A DNA stretch of 64,000 nt from Thermoplasmata archaeon (lineage in GTDB: Archaea; Thermoplasmatota; Thermoplasmata; Lutacidiplasmatales; UBA184). The notes below the pieces were generated by a model. That model made no database searches, had not been told where the DNA came from, and saw only the letters and a list, made by a program, of their open reading frames with translations. The position numbers were made by a program, and so were the translations under genes. Below, one piece after another: positions 8,914 to 17,499 of the stretch (within the stretch, counting starts at the first letter, position 1; each line of letters starts with the position of its first letter). The DNA is taken from positions 28,608-92,607 of the forward strand of contig JAKAVQ010000008.1 of assembly GCA_021817245.1 (NCBI GenBank). The letters are read 5' to 3'.

Positions 8914-8920
8914 CTTTATA
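8914..8920 (+). promoter_or_regulatory. TATA box of the phosphodiesterase-like gene
   Basis: ctttata, 49-55 nt before the ATG at 8969. Because transcription would begin near 8945, the upstream in-frame ATG at 8936 is unlikely to be used. Confidence 0.6.
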
Positions 8921-8968
8921 CGCGGCACCGGGTGGATGGGACCACTCCGCCGACTCCCCGGTGGTGCC

Positions 8969-10471
8969 ATGGCACGATCGTCCCGACGCTTCCTCATCCT
9001 CGGGGTCGACGGCGGAACGTTCGACCTTCTCGACCCCCTGATGACGGCGGGGGAGCTTCCGTTCCTCCGCTCGCTCGTCCATCGGGGCGTGCGCGCCCCG
9101 CTGCGCTCGGTGTATCCGGCGAAGACGATCCCGGCCTGGTACTCGTTCGCCACGGGACGGGACCCGGGCGAGCTCGGCATCTACGGGTTCACCGAGCCCG
9201 TGGGGCGACCGGGCCGCTCCCGCCTGGTCCAGACGTTCCGGCCCGCGGAGGCGATCTGGGACCGGCTCTCGCGCCGGGGGAAGACGGTGGGGGTCCTGAA
9301 CTTCCCCCTGGTCCACCCCTACCCGTTGCACGGTTTCGTACTGCCCGGGATGTTCTCCGAGCATTCCGAGACGTATCCGACCGGCCTGCGCGAGGAGGTC
9401 GAACGGTCGATCGGCGGTCGCTACCCGGGAGAGCTCCCGCCGTACCGCGACCGGGAGCGGGCCGAGTGGCTCGCGACCGCGACCGAGTCGGTCCTCCGGC
9501 GCGGTCACGCCGCCGCCGCCCTCGCCGAGCGGCACCGGCCGGACTTCCTCTTTGCGCTGTTCCGCGAGACCGATCGGGTCGAGCACCAGCTCTGGAGCGA
9601 GCTCAGCCGGCCAGTCGGCGAGATCGCGCCCGAGCTCCTCGCGTTCTGGCGCGCGCTCGACCGGGCCCTCGAGGAGGTCGACCGGGCCTTCCGCGGGGGC
9701 GGAGGACCGGCCATCACCCTGGTGATCTCCGATCACGGCCACGGGGCGATCCGCTCGGAGCTGTTCACGAACCGCTGGCTCGCCGAGCAGCGGTACCTCG
9801 TCTTCCGCGGCGACCCCGAGGGGACCCGACGACGGCTCGTCTCGCGGCTCCTGCTCTACGCCGAACGCTTCGGGCCGGCCCGCCGGCTGACCTGTCGGCT
9901 CGCCGACTTCGTCCGGGACGGACGGCGCGCGGAGCTGGCCGAGTTCTTTGCCGGCCGTACCTCCTTCGAGCAGGTCGCCGACCGGATCGACTGGCGGCGG
10001 ACGGTCGCCTTCTCCTATCCGGTGCCGGAGGGGATCTACCTCAACCCCCACAACCCAGATCTCACGCCGGAACGCCGGGACGCGGTGCTCGCGGAGATCC
10101 GGTCCCGGCTTGAGCAGTTCCCCGAGGCGCACATCGAGGTCTTCGGGCCGGCCGACCTCTACCGAAGCCGCGACGCCCGCCGCAGCCCGGCACTGTTCAT
10201 CCGGGTCGACGGCATGCGCACCGAGCCGCGGATGGACTTCAGCTATCCCCAACCGTTCATCCGGGACCGTCCGCAGTTCTTCTACGGATCGGGGACCCAC
10301 CGGATGGACGGCATTCTCATTGGTGCCGGGGACGGGGTCCGGCCCTCGGCCCGCTCGACTCCGTTCAGCCTGCTCGACATCGCGCCGACCGTCCTCGACG
10401 GGATGGGGCTCCCGCTGCCGACCGACCTCGCCGGCCGCTCCTTGATCTCCGATCTCGGCCTCGCCCCGTGA
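8969..10471 (+). CDS. Alkaline-phosphatase-superfamily phosphodiesterase/nucleotide pyrophosphatase-like protein
   Basis: 500 aa, COG3379-like. Metal ligands are visible as ILGVDGGTFDLL near the start, the Thr nucleophile region AKTIPAWYSFATGRDPGELGIYGF, FALFRETDRVEH, SDHGHG and a late GTHRMDG. The family hydrolyses phosphodiesters or phosphoglycans and is often found with archaeal surface glycan genes. The adjacent glycosyltransferase supports a cell-envelope role. The substrate is not predictable. A T-run at 10491-10495 after the stop may terminate it. Confidence 0.85.
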   Translation: MARSSRRFLILGVDGGTFDLLDPLMTAGELPFLRSLVHRGVRAPLRSVYPAKTIPAWYSFATGRDPGELGIYGFTEPVGRPGRSRLVQTFRPAEAIWDRLSRRGKTVGVLNFPLVHPYPLHGFVLPGMFSEHSETYPTGLREEVERSIGGRYPGELPPYRDRERAEWLATATESVLRRGHAAAALAERHRPDFLFALFRETDRVEHQLWSELSRPVGEIAPELLAFWRALDRALEEVDRAFRGGGGPAITLVISDHGHGAIRSELFTNRWLAEQRYLVFRGDPEGTRRRLVSRLLLYAERFGPARRLTCRLADFVRDGRRAELAEFFAGRTSFEQVADRIDWRRTVAFSYPVPEGIYLNPHNPDLTPERRDAVLAEIRSRLEQFPEAHIEVFGPADLYRSRDARRSPALFIRVDGMRTEPRMDFSYPQPFIRDRPQFFYGSGTHRMDGILIGAGDGVRPSARSTPFSLLDIAPTVLDGMGLPLPTDLAGRSLISDLGLAP

Positions 10472-10523
10472 CGCTCCGTCCGGCGGAACGTTTTTCGGGC
10501 GCCCACGGCTAGACGCCCGCCGG

Positions 10524-11642
10524 ATGGCGTCCCGGACCGTCGACCTGGTCGCCATCGGCCCCCCTCCGACCGATCCCTTCGCCCCGGCGGCGCGCGCCTG
10601 GGCTCTCGCCCGGGCCCTTGTCCGGCGCGGGGACCGCGTTTCGGTCCTCTATCCCGAGGGTCCGGAGGGCGACCGGGTGCCGGAGGGAGTGACGGCCCTC
10701 CCGATCGCGGTTCCCCTGCGCCGGCCGGGAACTCCGTTCGCCGACGCCGAGTTCGCCGGGGTCGTCGGGCGTCGGCTCCACCGGGAGGCCGCGCTCGTGC
10801 TCCGGGAGCCGGCCGGACTCGGCGCGCTCGGGGTGCGCGGCCCCCGACTGATCGTGTTCGCGCACGGGGCCGAGTTCCTCGAGTTCGACGCGGCTGCCGG
10901 CGGGGGAGCCTTCCTCGACCGGCTCGACCGCTGGCGGGACCGCCGCTCGCTGCACCGGCTGGAACGGGCCGCGCTCAGCGAGGCGGAGGCGATCTTCTGC
11001 GACGGCCCGGCGCTCCTCGAGACCCTCCAAACGGAGTACGGGCTTCCTCGGGAGCGGATGCGCGTCTCGTTGCCCCCGGTCCCGGACCTTCCGGCCGGCC
11101 CCTCCCGCGCCGAGGCCCGGGGCTCGCTCGGCATCCCGCCCGATGTCCCCGCGGTGGTCGTACCCGCGTTCTCCGACCGCGCGGAGGAGAACGGGCTCGC
11201 GCTGGCCCGCGAGGCGTTCGGGCGGATCCGCGCGCTCTTCCCGGGCGTCCGGCTCATCCTCGTGGGAGCGACGGCCACGGCCGAACCGGGGACCGTCGGT
11301 CTTCCCCGGCGCGACGGGAGCTCGTTCGCCCTCGCGTTCAGTGCGGCGGACGTCGCGCTCGTGATCCCGACGCGGACCGGTTTCGACCCCGCGGCCGTCT
11401 TCGCGATGCGCGCGGGCTGCGCCACCATCGCGGCCGCCACCGTCGTGCTGCCGGCCGTCCCCGAGGGCGCGGTGCGGGTGCCGGTCAGCGCGGACGCCGG
11501 CGATGTCGCATCGGTTCTGGCGGAGCTCGTCGCCGACCCGGCGGCCTGCCGGGAACTGGGGGCCCGGGGCCGAAAGTACGCTCAGGGCTTCGACCCCGAG
11601 CGCACCCTCGCCGAGGTCGACGCGGCCCTCGGGGGACGCTAG
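10524..11642 (+). CDS. GT4-like glycosyltransferase
   Basis: 372 aa with a GT-B layout: an N-terminal domain starting LVAIGPPPTDPFAPAARAWALARALVRRGDRVSVL, and a C-terminal domain ending in TGFDPAAVFAMRAGCATIAA, the position of the nucleotide-sugar site in family 4, plus a final HxxxA-less helix (ARGRKYAQGFDPERTLAEVD). The usual E(x7)E motif is weak. Probably transfers a sugar in envelope glycan or lipid assembly with the preceding phosphodiesterase-like enzyme. Its TAG shares the palindrome CTAG with the stop of the convergent gene. Confidence 0.75.
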   Translation: MASRTVDLVAIGPPPTDPFAPAARAWALARALVRRGDRVSVLYPEGPEGDRVPEGVTALPIAVPLRRPGTPFADAEFAGVVGRRLHREAALVLREPAGLGALGVRGPRLIVFAHGAEFLEFDAAAGGGAFLDRLDRWRDRRSLHRLERAALSEAEAIFCDGPALLETLQTEYGLPRERMRVSLPPVPDLPAGPSRAEARGSLGIPPDVPAVVVPAFSDRAEENGLALAREAFGRIRALFPGVRLILVGATATAEPGTVGLPRRDGSSFALAFSAADVALVIPTRTGFDPAAVFAMRAGCATIAAATVVLPAVPEGAVRVPVSADAGDVASVLAELVADPAACRELGARGRKYAQGFDPERTLAEVDAALGGR

Positions 11643-12193
11643 TCGCGCGGAGGGGAGGGCGTCTCGTCGAGCCGCCACTCCGAGAACCCGCGGCCGCCCG
11701 AGGACCTCCGGATCTCGCGGACGAGCCCGTCCCACCGGATCCCGGCGGGAATCGAGCCATCCTCGAGCGCGCCGAGGACCCGGCGGAACCGCGCGCGGAG
11801 CTCCGCGAACGGGTCGTCGGCACCGGACTCGACCCAGGGCCGGGCGGGACGCACGACGCGGACCCTTCCGCCCCCGAAGCTCCAGATCCCGATCGGCCCG
11901 GCCCGGGTCCGCGCGGTGCGGGCGGCCAGCCGTTCCGCCGCACGCTCGGAGCCGAGGACGACGGCGGTCCAATCCCCCCAGCCGCGGCGCCGGAGGGCCT
12001 GGGCGAGCACCGTCCGCGCGTCGGCCACCTTCGCCTCCACGAGCCCCACTTCCTCGCCGCGCTGGGCGATCAGATCGAAGTAATCGGTCCCGTCGACGTC
12101 GATGCGGACGCGGTAGCCGAGCCGCTCGAGATGCGCGGCCGCAGCCCGCACGACCTCCGCCTCGGAAGCCCGCGGAGCCCGTCGGGCGGTCAC
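11639..12193 (-). CDS. PD-(D/E)XK nuclease-like protein in the mutSL operon
   Basis: 184 aa from a GTG that overlaps the mutL stop (GTGA). Residues 34-55 show the signature of the PD-(D/E)XK fold: DGTDYFD40 followed after a beta hairpin by VE53AK55. A helix after it (AQALRRRGWGDWTAVVLGS) fits the core. An N-terminal helix (SEAEVVRAAAAHLERLGYRVR) matches the alpha helix before the core in this superfamily. No close family is recognised. Its position as third gene of mutS-mutL-nuclease suggests a role in strand processing during mismatch repair (inference). Activity is untested. Confidence 0.7.
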   Translation of the reverse strand: MTARRAPRASEAEVVRAAAAHLERLGYRVRIDVDGTDYFDLIAQRGEEVGLVEAKVADARTVLAQALRRRGWGDWTAVVLGSERAAERLAARTARTRAGPIGIWSFGGGRVRVVRPARPWVESGADDPFAELRARFRRVLGALEDGSIPAGIRWDGLVREIRRSSGGRGFSEWRLDETPSPPRD

Positions 12194-13950
12194 GGCCCGC
12201 TCCGAAGGAACCAGCGGTCGAGGCGACCGCGCGGGATCTCGAGCGCGATCGGGCGTCCGTGGGGGCACGTCGAGGGTTTCTCGGGGAGGGCCGCGAGGCC
12301 GTCGAGCACCCGGGCGAACTCCTCGGCGGAGACCGGGTCGCCCGCACGGATCGCGGCGTGGCAGGCGAGCGTGGCCGCTCGGCGCTCCCGCAGTCCGTTC
12401 GGCACGGTGGTCCGGCCCCCCTCCGCGAGCTCGTCCAAGAGCTCCTCGAGCGCCTCGACCCGCGCCCGGCGACCCCGGTACGTGGGGACGGAGCGCACCC
12501 GGTAGTTCCCGGGGCCGAACGGCTCGACGTCGAACCCGGCCCGGGCGACATCGGCGGCGTGTGCGGAGAGGGCGGCCTTTCGGCTGCCGCTCAGGGGGAT
12601 CACGACGGGATCGACGAGCGCCTGGCGGGCGAGGGTGCCGTCCGCCCGCAACGTCTCGTAGAGCAGCCGCTCGCTCGCGGCATGCTGGTCGAAAAGCACG
12701 AGGCCTTCCGGCGACTCGGCGACCCAGTAGAGCGCCTGCAGGCAACCGAGGAGGGCCGGTCGAGGGCGGACGCCGGGCCCCCCTCCAGTGCCCCGCAGCG
12801 CCTCGGGGGGGGACCCGAGCCGCTGCTGGATCCCGGCGGCGGCCGGCATCGGGACCGGGCGGCGAGGCGGGGCGGACGCCCGAGATCCCCGGGGCGGGAC
12901 CGCGGCCGGCCCCGGCGCGCCCGGCGGCGCCCCCGGCGCCGACGGCACGGAGATCAGCGCTTCCCGTACCCGTACCCGGAGCGACTCCGCGACCTCCCGC
13001 TCCCGGGCGAGACGGATCTCCCGCTTCGTCGGGTGGACGTTGACGTCGAGGGCTTCGGGGTCGATCTCGAGGTGGATCGCCCCGACCGGAAAACGGCCCC
13101 GCGGGAGTTCGACCGCGAACGCCGCCCGCACGGCCTGATGGACCGTCCGGGACACGACCGGACGGCCGTTGACCGCGAGGAAAAGCGCGAGCGAGGAGGG
13201 TGAGGAGAGCGGAGGGCGGCCGAGGATGCCGACGACCCGCCCGCCCGGTACCTCCCCGCGCAGTTCGAACGCTTGCCGGGAGAACTCCTCTCCGAAGACG
13301 TGCCCCGCCGCCTCCCAAAGGCGCGATGTCCCGGGGTAGACCGCGAGCTCGCGGCCCTCGGCTTCCAGACGGAACGAGAGCTCAGGCCTCGCGAGGTAGC
13401 TTCGCTCCACCGTGCGCGCGACCTCGATCTGCTCGGCCGCGGGGCCCTTGAGGAACTTCCGCCGCGCCGGGGTGTTGAAGAACAGCTCCTCGACCTCGAC
13501 GGTCGTCCCAGGGGACCGGGGCGCCGCGAAGCGGCCGGCGACGGTCCCGCCGACGACCGAGAGCCCTTCGCCGACCTCGTGACCCGCAGCTCGCGAGAGG
13601 ATCCGCAGTCTCGCGACGGTCGCGATCGCCGCGAGCGCCTCGCCCCGGAATCCCAGAGAGTCGATCCGCTCGATCGGTCCTTCGGGAGGGAGCTTGCTGG
13701 TCGCGTGGCGCTCGACCGCGAGCTCGAGCTCGGGCGGCGGGATCCCGGTGCCGTCGTCCGCGACCTCGATCCGGTCGAGTCCGCCGCCCCCGAGGCGGAC
13801 GGTGATCGACGTGGCGCCGGCGTCGATCGCGTTCTCCATAAGCTCCTTGACGACCGAGGCCGGCCGTTCGACGACCTCGCCGGCCGCGATCCGCTCCACG
13901 GTCTCGGGGGCGAGGCGGCGGATCGGCCGTCGGGGAGGGCGGGCGCTCAC
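12190..13950 (-). CDS. mutL: DNA mismatch repair protein MutL
   Basis: 586 aa from a GTG overlapping the mutS stop (GTGA). The GHKL ATPase domain is clear: ETVERIAAGEVVERPASVVKELMENAIDAGA, DDGTGI, ATSKL and SLGFRGEALA. A Pro/Ala-rich linker of about 60 residues follows. The C-terminal dimerisation domain keeps the metal-dependent endonuclease motif DQHAxxExxxxE plus ACHAAIRAGD and CPHGRP. It is therefore the nicking type of MutL found in organisms lacking MutH. MutSL is a bacterial-type system that several archaeal groups gained by transfer (established for other lineages). Confidence 0.95.
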   Translation of the reverse strand: MSARPPRRPIRRLAPETVERIAAGEVVERPASVVKELMENAIDAGATSITVRLGGGGLDRIEVADDGTGIPPPELELAVERHATSKLPPEGPIERIDSLGFRGEALAAIATVARLRILSRAAGHEVGEGLSVVGGTVAGRFAAPRSPGTTVEVEELFFNTPARRKFLKGPAAEQIEVARTVERSYLARPELSFRLEAEGRELAVYPGTSRLWEAAGHVFGEEFSRQAFELRGEVPGGRVVGILGRPPLSSPSSLALFLAVNGRPVVSRTVHQAVRAAFAVELPRGRFPVGAIHLEIDPEALDVNVHPTKREIRLAREREVAESLRVRVREALISVPSAPGAPPGAPGPAAVPPRGSRASAPPRRPVPMPAAAGIQQRLGSPPEALRGTGGGPGVRPRPALLGCLQALYWVAESPEGLVLFDQHAASERLLYETLRADGTLARQALVDPVVIPLSGSRKAALSAHAADVARAGFDVEPFGPGNYRVRSVPTYRGRRARVEALEELLDELAEGGRTTVPNGLRERRAATLACHAAIRAGDPVSAEEFARVLDGLAALPEKPSTCPHGRPIALEIPRGRLDRWFLRSGP

Positions 13951-16571
13951 GGTGCTTCCGGCGGCTCCTCGTCCTCGGCGCGGCGACGCAGTTCCTTCAA
14001 CGTCGAAAGTGCCTGCTCCGGCGTGAGACGATCGACGTCGATCGCCCGGAGCGCGGCGCGGAGCGGTCCCTCCCCCCGCGACGGTCCGGCGAGGAGGACG
14101 GCCTGGGTATATCGGGGGGCGCGGCCGCGCGCTTTTCGGTGCTCGGGCAGTGCCACCCCCTTCGCCTCGAGCTCGCGCAGGAGGCGGTCGGCCTCCGACA
14201 GGACGTCCTCGGGGAGCCCGGCGAGGCGCGCGACGTGCACTCCGTAGCTGCGGTCGGTCGCCCCGGGGACGAGGCGGTGGAGGAAGACGACCCCGTCGGG
14301 TCGATCGGCGACCGCGAGATGGGCGTTCTCCGCCGCGGCCAGACCGCGGATCAGCTCGGAGAGCTGGTGGTAGTGGGTCGCGAGTACCGCGCGCGCTCGG
14401 GTCGTGTCGTGCAGGTGGCGGAGGGTCGCCCAGGCGATCGCGAGGCCGTCGAACGTGCTCGTGCCCCTCCCGACCTCGTCGAGAAGAACGAGCGATCGCT
14501 CGTCCGCGGCCCGCAAGATCTCGGCGACCTCCGTCATCTCGACCATGAAGCTCGATTTTCCCCGACCGATCTCGTCCGTGAACCCCATGCGGGTGAACAG
14601 CTGGGTGACGAGCCCGATGCGGGCGAACCGGGCCGGGACCCACGAGCCGGCCTGGGCCAGCACGACCAGCAACCCGATCTGACGCATGTACGTGGACTTC
14701 CCCGACATGTTCGGGCCGGTGAGGACGAGCAGGCGACGCCGCTCCGGGTCGAGGTCGATATCGTTCGGAACGAACCCTTCTCCCAGCAACCGGTCGAGGA
14801 CCGGATGGCGTCCGTCCCGGACGACGATCGCTCCGTCGTCCTCCACGTTGGGGCGGACGTAGCCGCGCCGCTGGGCGAGGTGGGCGAACGTCGCGAGGGC
14901 GTCGAGCTCACCGACCGCACGCGCGAGGCGTTGGATCTCGGCGACATGTCGGTCGACCTCGGTGAGCAGCTCCTCCCAGTGGGCCGCCTCCTCGCGTCGG
15001 GCGCCCTCCTGGGCCCCGAGCACCCGTCGCTCGATCTCCTCCAGCCGGTCGGAGGTGAACCGTTCGGCCTGCGCGACGGTCTGGCGCCGGCGGAAGTGGG
15101 ACGGCACGCGCGCGAGGTGGGGTTTCGTGACCTCGAAATAGTAGCCGAAGACCTGGTTGTAGCCCACCTTCAGCGTCCGGATGCCGCTCCCCTCCTGCTC
15201 GGCGCGCTCGAGCTCCGCGAGCTCCGAGAGCGCGCCCCGCTCTTCGGTCCGCCATCGGTCGACCTCGGGGGCGTGGCCCTCGCGGAAGAGCCCTCCTGCT
15301 TCCTCCGTCGGCGGAAGCGGCTCGGCGAGCGCCTCCTCGAGCCGGGCGAGAAGTTCGGAGGGCGGATCGAGCGCGGGTTCGAGCAGGAGCCGACGGTCGG
15401 CCGAAGTCTCCTCGGCGAGGAAGGCGCGCAGGCGACCCGCGATCCGCAGTCCGTCTCGCAGCACTCCGAGCTCGGGCGGGCGGGCCCGCCGACCGGCGAT
15501 GCGGGAGGCGATCCGTCCGAGATCGGCGAACCCCCGGAGCCGATGCCGCAACGCCTCAAGCCCGGCGCCCCGGTCGAGCAGCGCCGCGACCGAGTGCTGA
15601 CGCTCACGGATCGAACGCACGTCGGCGAGGGGATTCGCGAGCCAGAAGGCGAGGGTCCGACGCCCCGGTGCCGTGACGGTCTCGTCCCAGACACCGAAGA
15701 GGGTCGTGCCGCCCGGGTCGTCCGGATTCATCGGCCGGGTGATCTCGAGGTGGCGCAGGGTCCGCCCGTCGAGCACGAGTCGCCGGCGGCCCTCCGACCG
15801 TTCCACCAGCGCGAGGTGCGGCAGGAGCCGGGGTTGGGTCACGCGCAGGTAGGCGGCCAGCCGGCGGTCGACGTCGGCGCTCCCCGCCTCCGCGCCGAGC
15901 GCATGGGCGAGGGACTCCGGGAGCTCCCCGGCCGCGAGCGGAGCCGGGGCCGCTTCGATGCGGGCCGTCGGGAACTCCCGGCCGAGGGCGGCGACCAGCG
16001 CTCGCGCCCCCTCGGCCGAGGGGGCGGCGTAGAGGATCTCCCGGGGAGCGAAGGGGGCGATCGCGGAGACGACTCCTTCCGGGCCGGTCCCCTCCGCGGC
16101 CCCATGGAGCCACTCGCCCGTGGTGATGTCGACGGCCGCCCATGCCCCGGTCCCGCCCGGCCGCTCCTCCACGCCCGCAAGGAAGCTGTGCTCGGGACCT
16201 CCGAGAAGCCGTTCCTCGAGGACCGTGCCCGGCGTGACGACCCGCGTCACCTCCCGGCGGACGAGCCCCTTCGCGAACCGGGCGTCCTCGACCTGGTCGC
16301 AGAGCGCGACCTTGTACCCCTTCCGTACGAGACGGCCGAGATAGGTCTCGACCGCGTGGTGCGGCACGCCGGCCATCGGCATCCGCTCGCCCGACCGGTC
16401 CGCGGAGCGCGCCGTCAGCACGACGTCGAGCTCCCGGGAGAGGAGACGGGCGTCGTCCCCGAACGTCTCGAAGAAGTCGCCGACCCGGAACAGCACGAGG
16501 TGACCCGGATATCGCGCCTTGACGCCCTCGTACTGTTCGAGCAGCGGGGTGAGGGGAGCGGTCTCGGCCAT
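13947..16571 (-). CDS. mutS: DNA mismatch repair ATPase MutS
   Basis: 874 aa MutS1. The mismatch-recognition Phe-x-Glu lies in GDFFETFGDDA near the N-terminus. Connector, lever and clamp regions follow. The ATPase domain has TGPNMSGKSTYMRQ (Walker A), LVLLDEVGRGTSTFDG (Walker B/D-loop) and ATHYHQL. The C-terminus is about 90 aa past the ATPase, as in bacterial MutS. A TATA box about 30 nt before the ATG indicates a leaderless transcript for the whole mutS-mutL-nuclease operon. Confidence 0.96.
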   Translation of the reverse strand: MAETAPLTPLLEQYEGVKARYPGHLVLFRVGDFFETFGDDARLLSRELDVVLTARSADRSGERMPMAGVPHHAVETYLGRLVRKGYKVALCDQVEDARFAKGLVRREVTRVVTPGTVLEERLLGGPEHSFLAGVEERPGGTGAWAAVDITTGEWLHGAAEGTGPEGVVSAIAPFAPREILYAAPSAEGARALVAALGREFPTARIEAAPAPLAAGELPESLAHALGAEAGSADVDRRLAAYLRVTQPRLLPHLALVERSEGRRRLVLDGRTLRHLEITRPMNPDDPGGTTLFGVWDETVTAPGRRTLAFWLANPLADVRSIRERQHSVAALLDRGAGLEALRHRLRGFADLGRIASRIAGRRARPPELGVLRDGLRIAGRLRAFLAEETSADRRLLLEPALDPPSELLARLEEALAEPLPPTEEAGGLFREGHAPEVDRWRTEERGALSELAELERAEQEGSGIRTLKVGYNQVFGYYFEVTKPHLARVPSHFRRRQTVAQAERFTSDRLEEIERRVLGAQEGARREEAAHWEELLTEVDRHVAEIQRLARAVGELDALATFAHLAQRRGYVRPNVEDDGAIVVRDGRHPVLDRLLGEGFVPNDIDLDPERRRLLVLTGPNMSGKSTYMRQIGLLVVLAQAGSWVPARFARIGLVTQLFTRMGFTDEIGRGKSSFMVEMTEVAEILRAADERSLVLLDEVGRGTSTFDGLAIAWATLRHLHDTTRARAVLATHYHQLSELIRGLAAAENAHLAVADRPDGVVFLHRLVPGATDRSYGVHVARLAGLPEDVLSEADRLLRELEAKGVALPEHRKARGRAPRYTQAVLLAGPSRGEGPLRAALRAIDVDRLTPEQALSTLKELRRRAEDEEPPEAP

Positions 16572-16599
16572 GCGCCGGCCCGGCGACCGGGGCCCGCCC

Positions 16600-16606
16600 T
16601 ATATTA
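16600..16606 (-). promoter_or_regulatory. TATA box of the mutS operon
   Basis: taatata on the minus strand, 29-35 nt before the mutS ATG, the spacing expected for a leaderless archaeal mRNA. Confidence 0.6.
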
Positions 16607-16634
16607 GGGCAGGGGGAGGGAGCGGAACGGCGAA

Positions 16635-16718
16635 CGCTGAGGGGGAGATTCGAACTCCCGCGGCGAGATCGCCACCAGCTTTCAAGGCTGGCGCCTTACC
16701 GGGCTAGGCTACCTCAGC
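16635..16718 (-). tRNA. tRNA-Ser(UGA)
   Basis: Complete cloverleaf on the minus strand. Acceptor GCTGAGG pairs with CCTCAGC, with discriminator G. The anticodon stem CCAGC/GCTGG encloses loop CTTGAAA, giving anticodon TGA. The long variable arm GGCGATCTCGCC marks a class II tRNA, and the T arm is GGGAG-TTCGAAT-CTCCC. No intron and no encoded CCA. Confidence 0.95.
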
Positions 16719-16782
16719 GCGGAGTCCGGAGCGGGACCGGGCCGAATAAACCCTCCCCCGGAGGGACCCCCGGGCGGACGGA

Positions 16783-16885
16783 TGCAGGTGCCGGGAGATC
16801 CGCGGCCGGATCGGCGCGGTCCGGTCGATTCGAACCCGGGTGGTCAGCTTGGAGGGCTGACATCCTACCACTAGATTACACCTGC
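16783..16885 (-). tRNA. tRNA-Gly(UCC) with a putative 32-nt intron in the T arm
   Basis: Minus-strand tRNA. Acceptor GCAGGTG (16885-16879) pairs with CACCTGC (16790-16784), discriminator A. The D arm is ATCT-AGTGGTA-GGAT. The anticodon stem TCAGC/GCTGA encloses loop CCTCCAA, anticodon TCC. The T-stem 5' strand CCGGG and T loop TTCGAAT (16834-16828) are normal, but the pairing strand CCCGG lies 32 nt further on (16795-16791). Removing 16827-16796 gives a 71-nt standard tRNA. The insert can fold (GATCCG/CGGATC hairpin). Archaeal introns outside position 37/38 are known mainly in Crenarchaeota. The exact splice sites are ambiguous by 1 nt. Confidence 0.85.
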
Positions 16886-16925
16886 ACGTTCGTCCGAGGG
16901 CCGCGGCGGCGACCGTGCGCGGGGG

Positions 16926-17489
16926 TTATCTCTTTTCCGCCGGGCCGCGGGCCCCGGACGACGAAAGGTCGACCAGCGCGACCCGCTCGAGCACCAGCGC
17001 CTCCCACATCCCCGACGGCACCGCCGCGCGCTCGGTCTCGGAGATCCCGAGGCGATCGAGGATCGCTCCGTCCACATCCAAGGGATAGGCGGTCGGGTCC
17101 ACGACCAGTCCGAACCGGACCGCGACCTCCGCCGGCTCGAGCGGGCGCTCCACGACCACGACGCACCGCTCGGTCGCGTCCGAGACCCCGACCTTTTCGA
17201 GCGCGCGGGGCAGCTGATCGTCCCCGGCCACGTAGAGAGCGAACTCCGCTCCCCGGTCCCGGAGACGGCTCTCTCCCCGCCCTCGCGACCGGCCCAGGTG
17301 GGCCCAGGCCGACAGGAGGTGGCGTTCCCCCGCGATCGCCCGGGCGTCGAACAGGGCGACCAGCGAGGTCCCTTCCCGACCGGCGGCCCGGAGGCGGGAG
17401 ATCAGCTCCGCGGTCGAGGGGTCGCCGGGTCCCTTCCGGCGGGCCCCGACGGCGCGCAGGGGGCGCTCTTCGGACGGGGGAAGGGGCAT
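16926..17489 (-). CDS. KEOPS complex subunit Cgi121-like protein
   Basis: 187 aa. Central features match Cgi121/TPRKB: ALFDARAIAGERHLLSAWAHLGR near residues 45-67, then EFALYVAGDDQLPRALEKVGV, an alternating strand-helix like the family. KEOPS makes N6-threonylcarbamoyl-adenosine in tRNA, and Cgi121 binds the tRNA 3' end. It lies between two tRNA genes and an MBL hydrolase. The N-terminal 35 residues are poorly conserved in look, so the true start may be inside. Homology is judged by pattern, not search. Confidence 0.65.
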   Translation of the reverse strand: MPLPPSEERPLRAVGARRKGPGDPSTAELISRLRAAGREGTSLVALFDARAIAGERHLLSAWAHLGRSRGRGESRLRDRGAEFALYVAGDDQLPRALEKVGVSDATERCVVVVERPLEPAEVAVRFGLVVDPTAYPLDVDGAILDRLGISETERAAVPSGMWEALVLERVALVDLSSSGARGPAEKR

Positions 17490-17499
17490 ACGGGCGCGG

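Noticed and set aside
7343..8968. 540-codon upstream extension of the phosphodiesterase frame
   Set aside because: It lies inside the aCPSF1 gene in another frame; the TATA box at 8914 and the domain start place the true start at 8969.
14139..16607. Plus-strand open frame of 822 codons
   Set aside because: Antisense of mutS with Arg/Gly/Glu-rich, domain-free sequence, the usual result of high GC in a real gene's complementary frame.
16635..16885. tRNA genes as attachment site of the mobile element
   Set aside because: They are 38 kb from the integrase and both ends are complete; no matching duplicate was seen near 55 or 63 kb.
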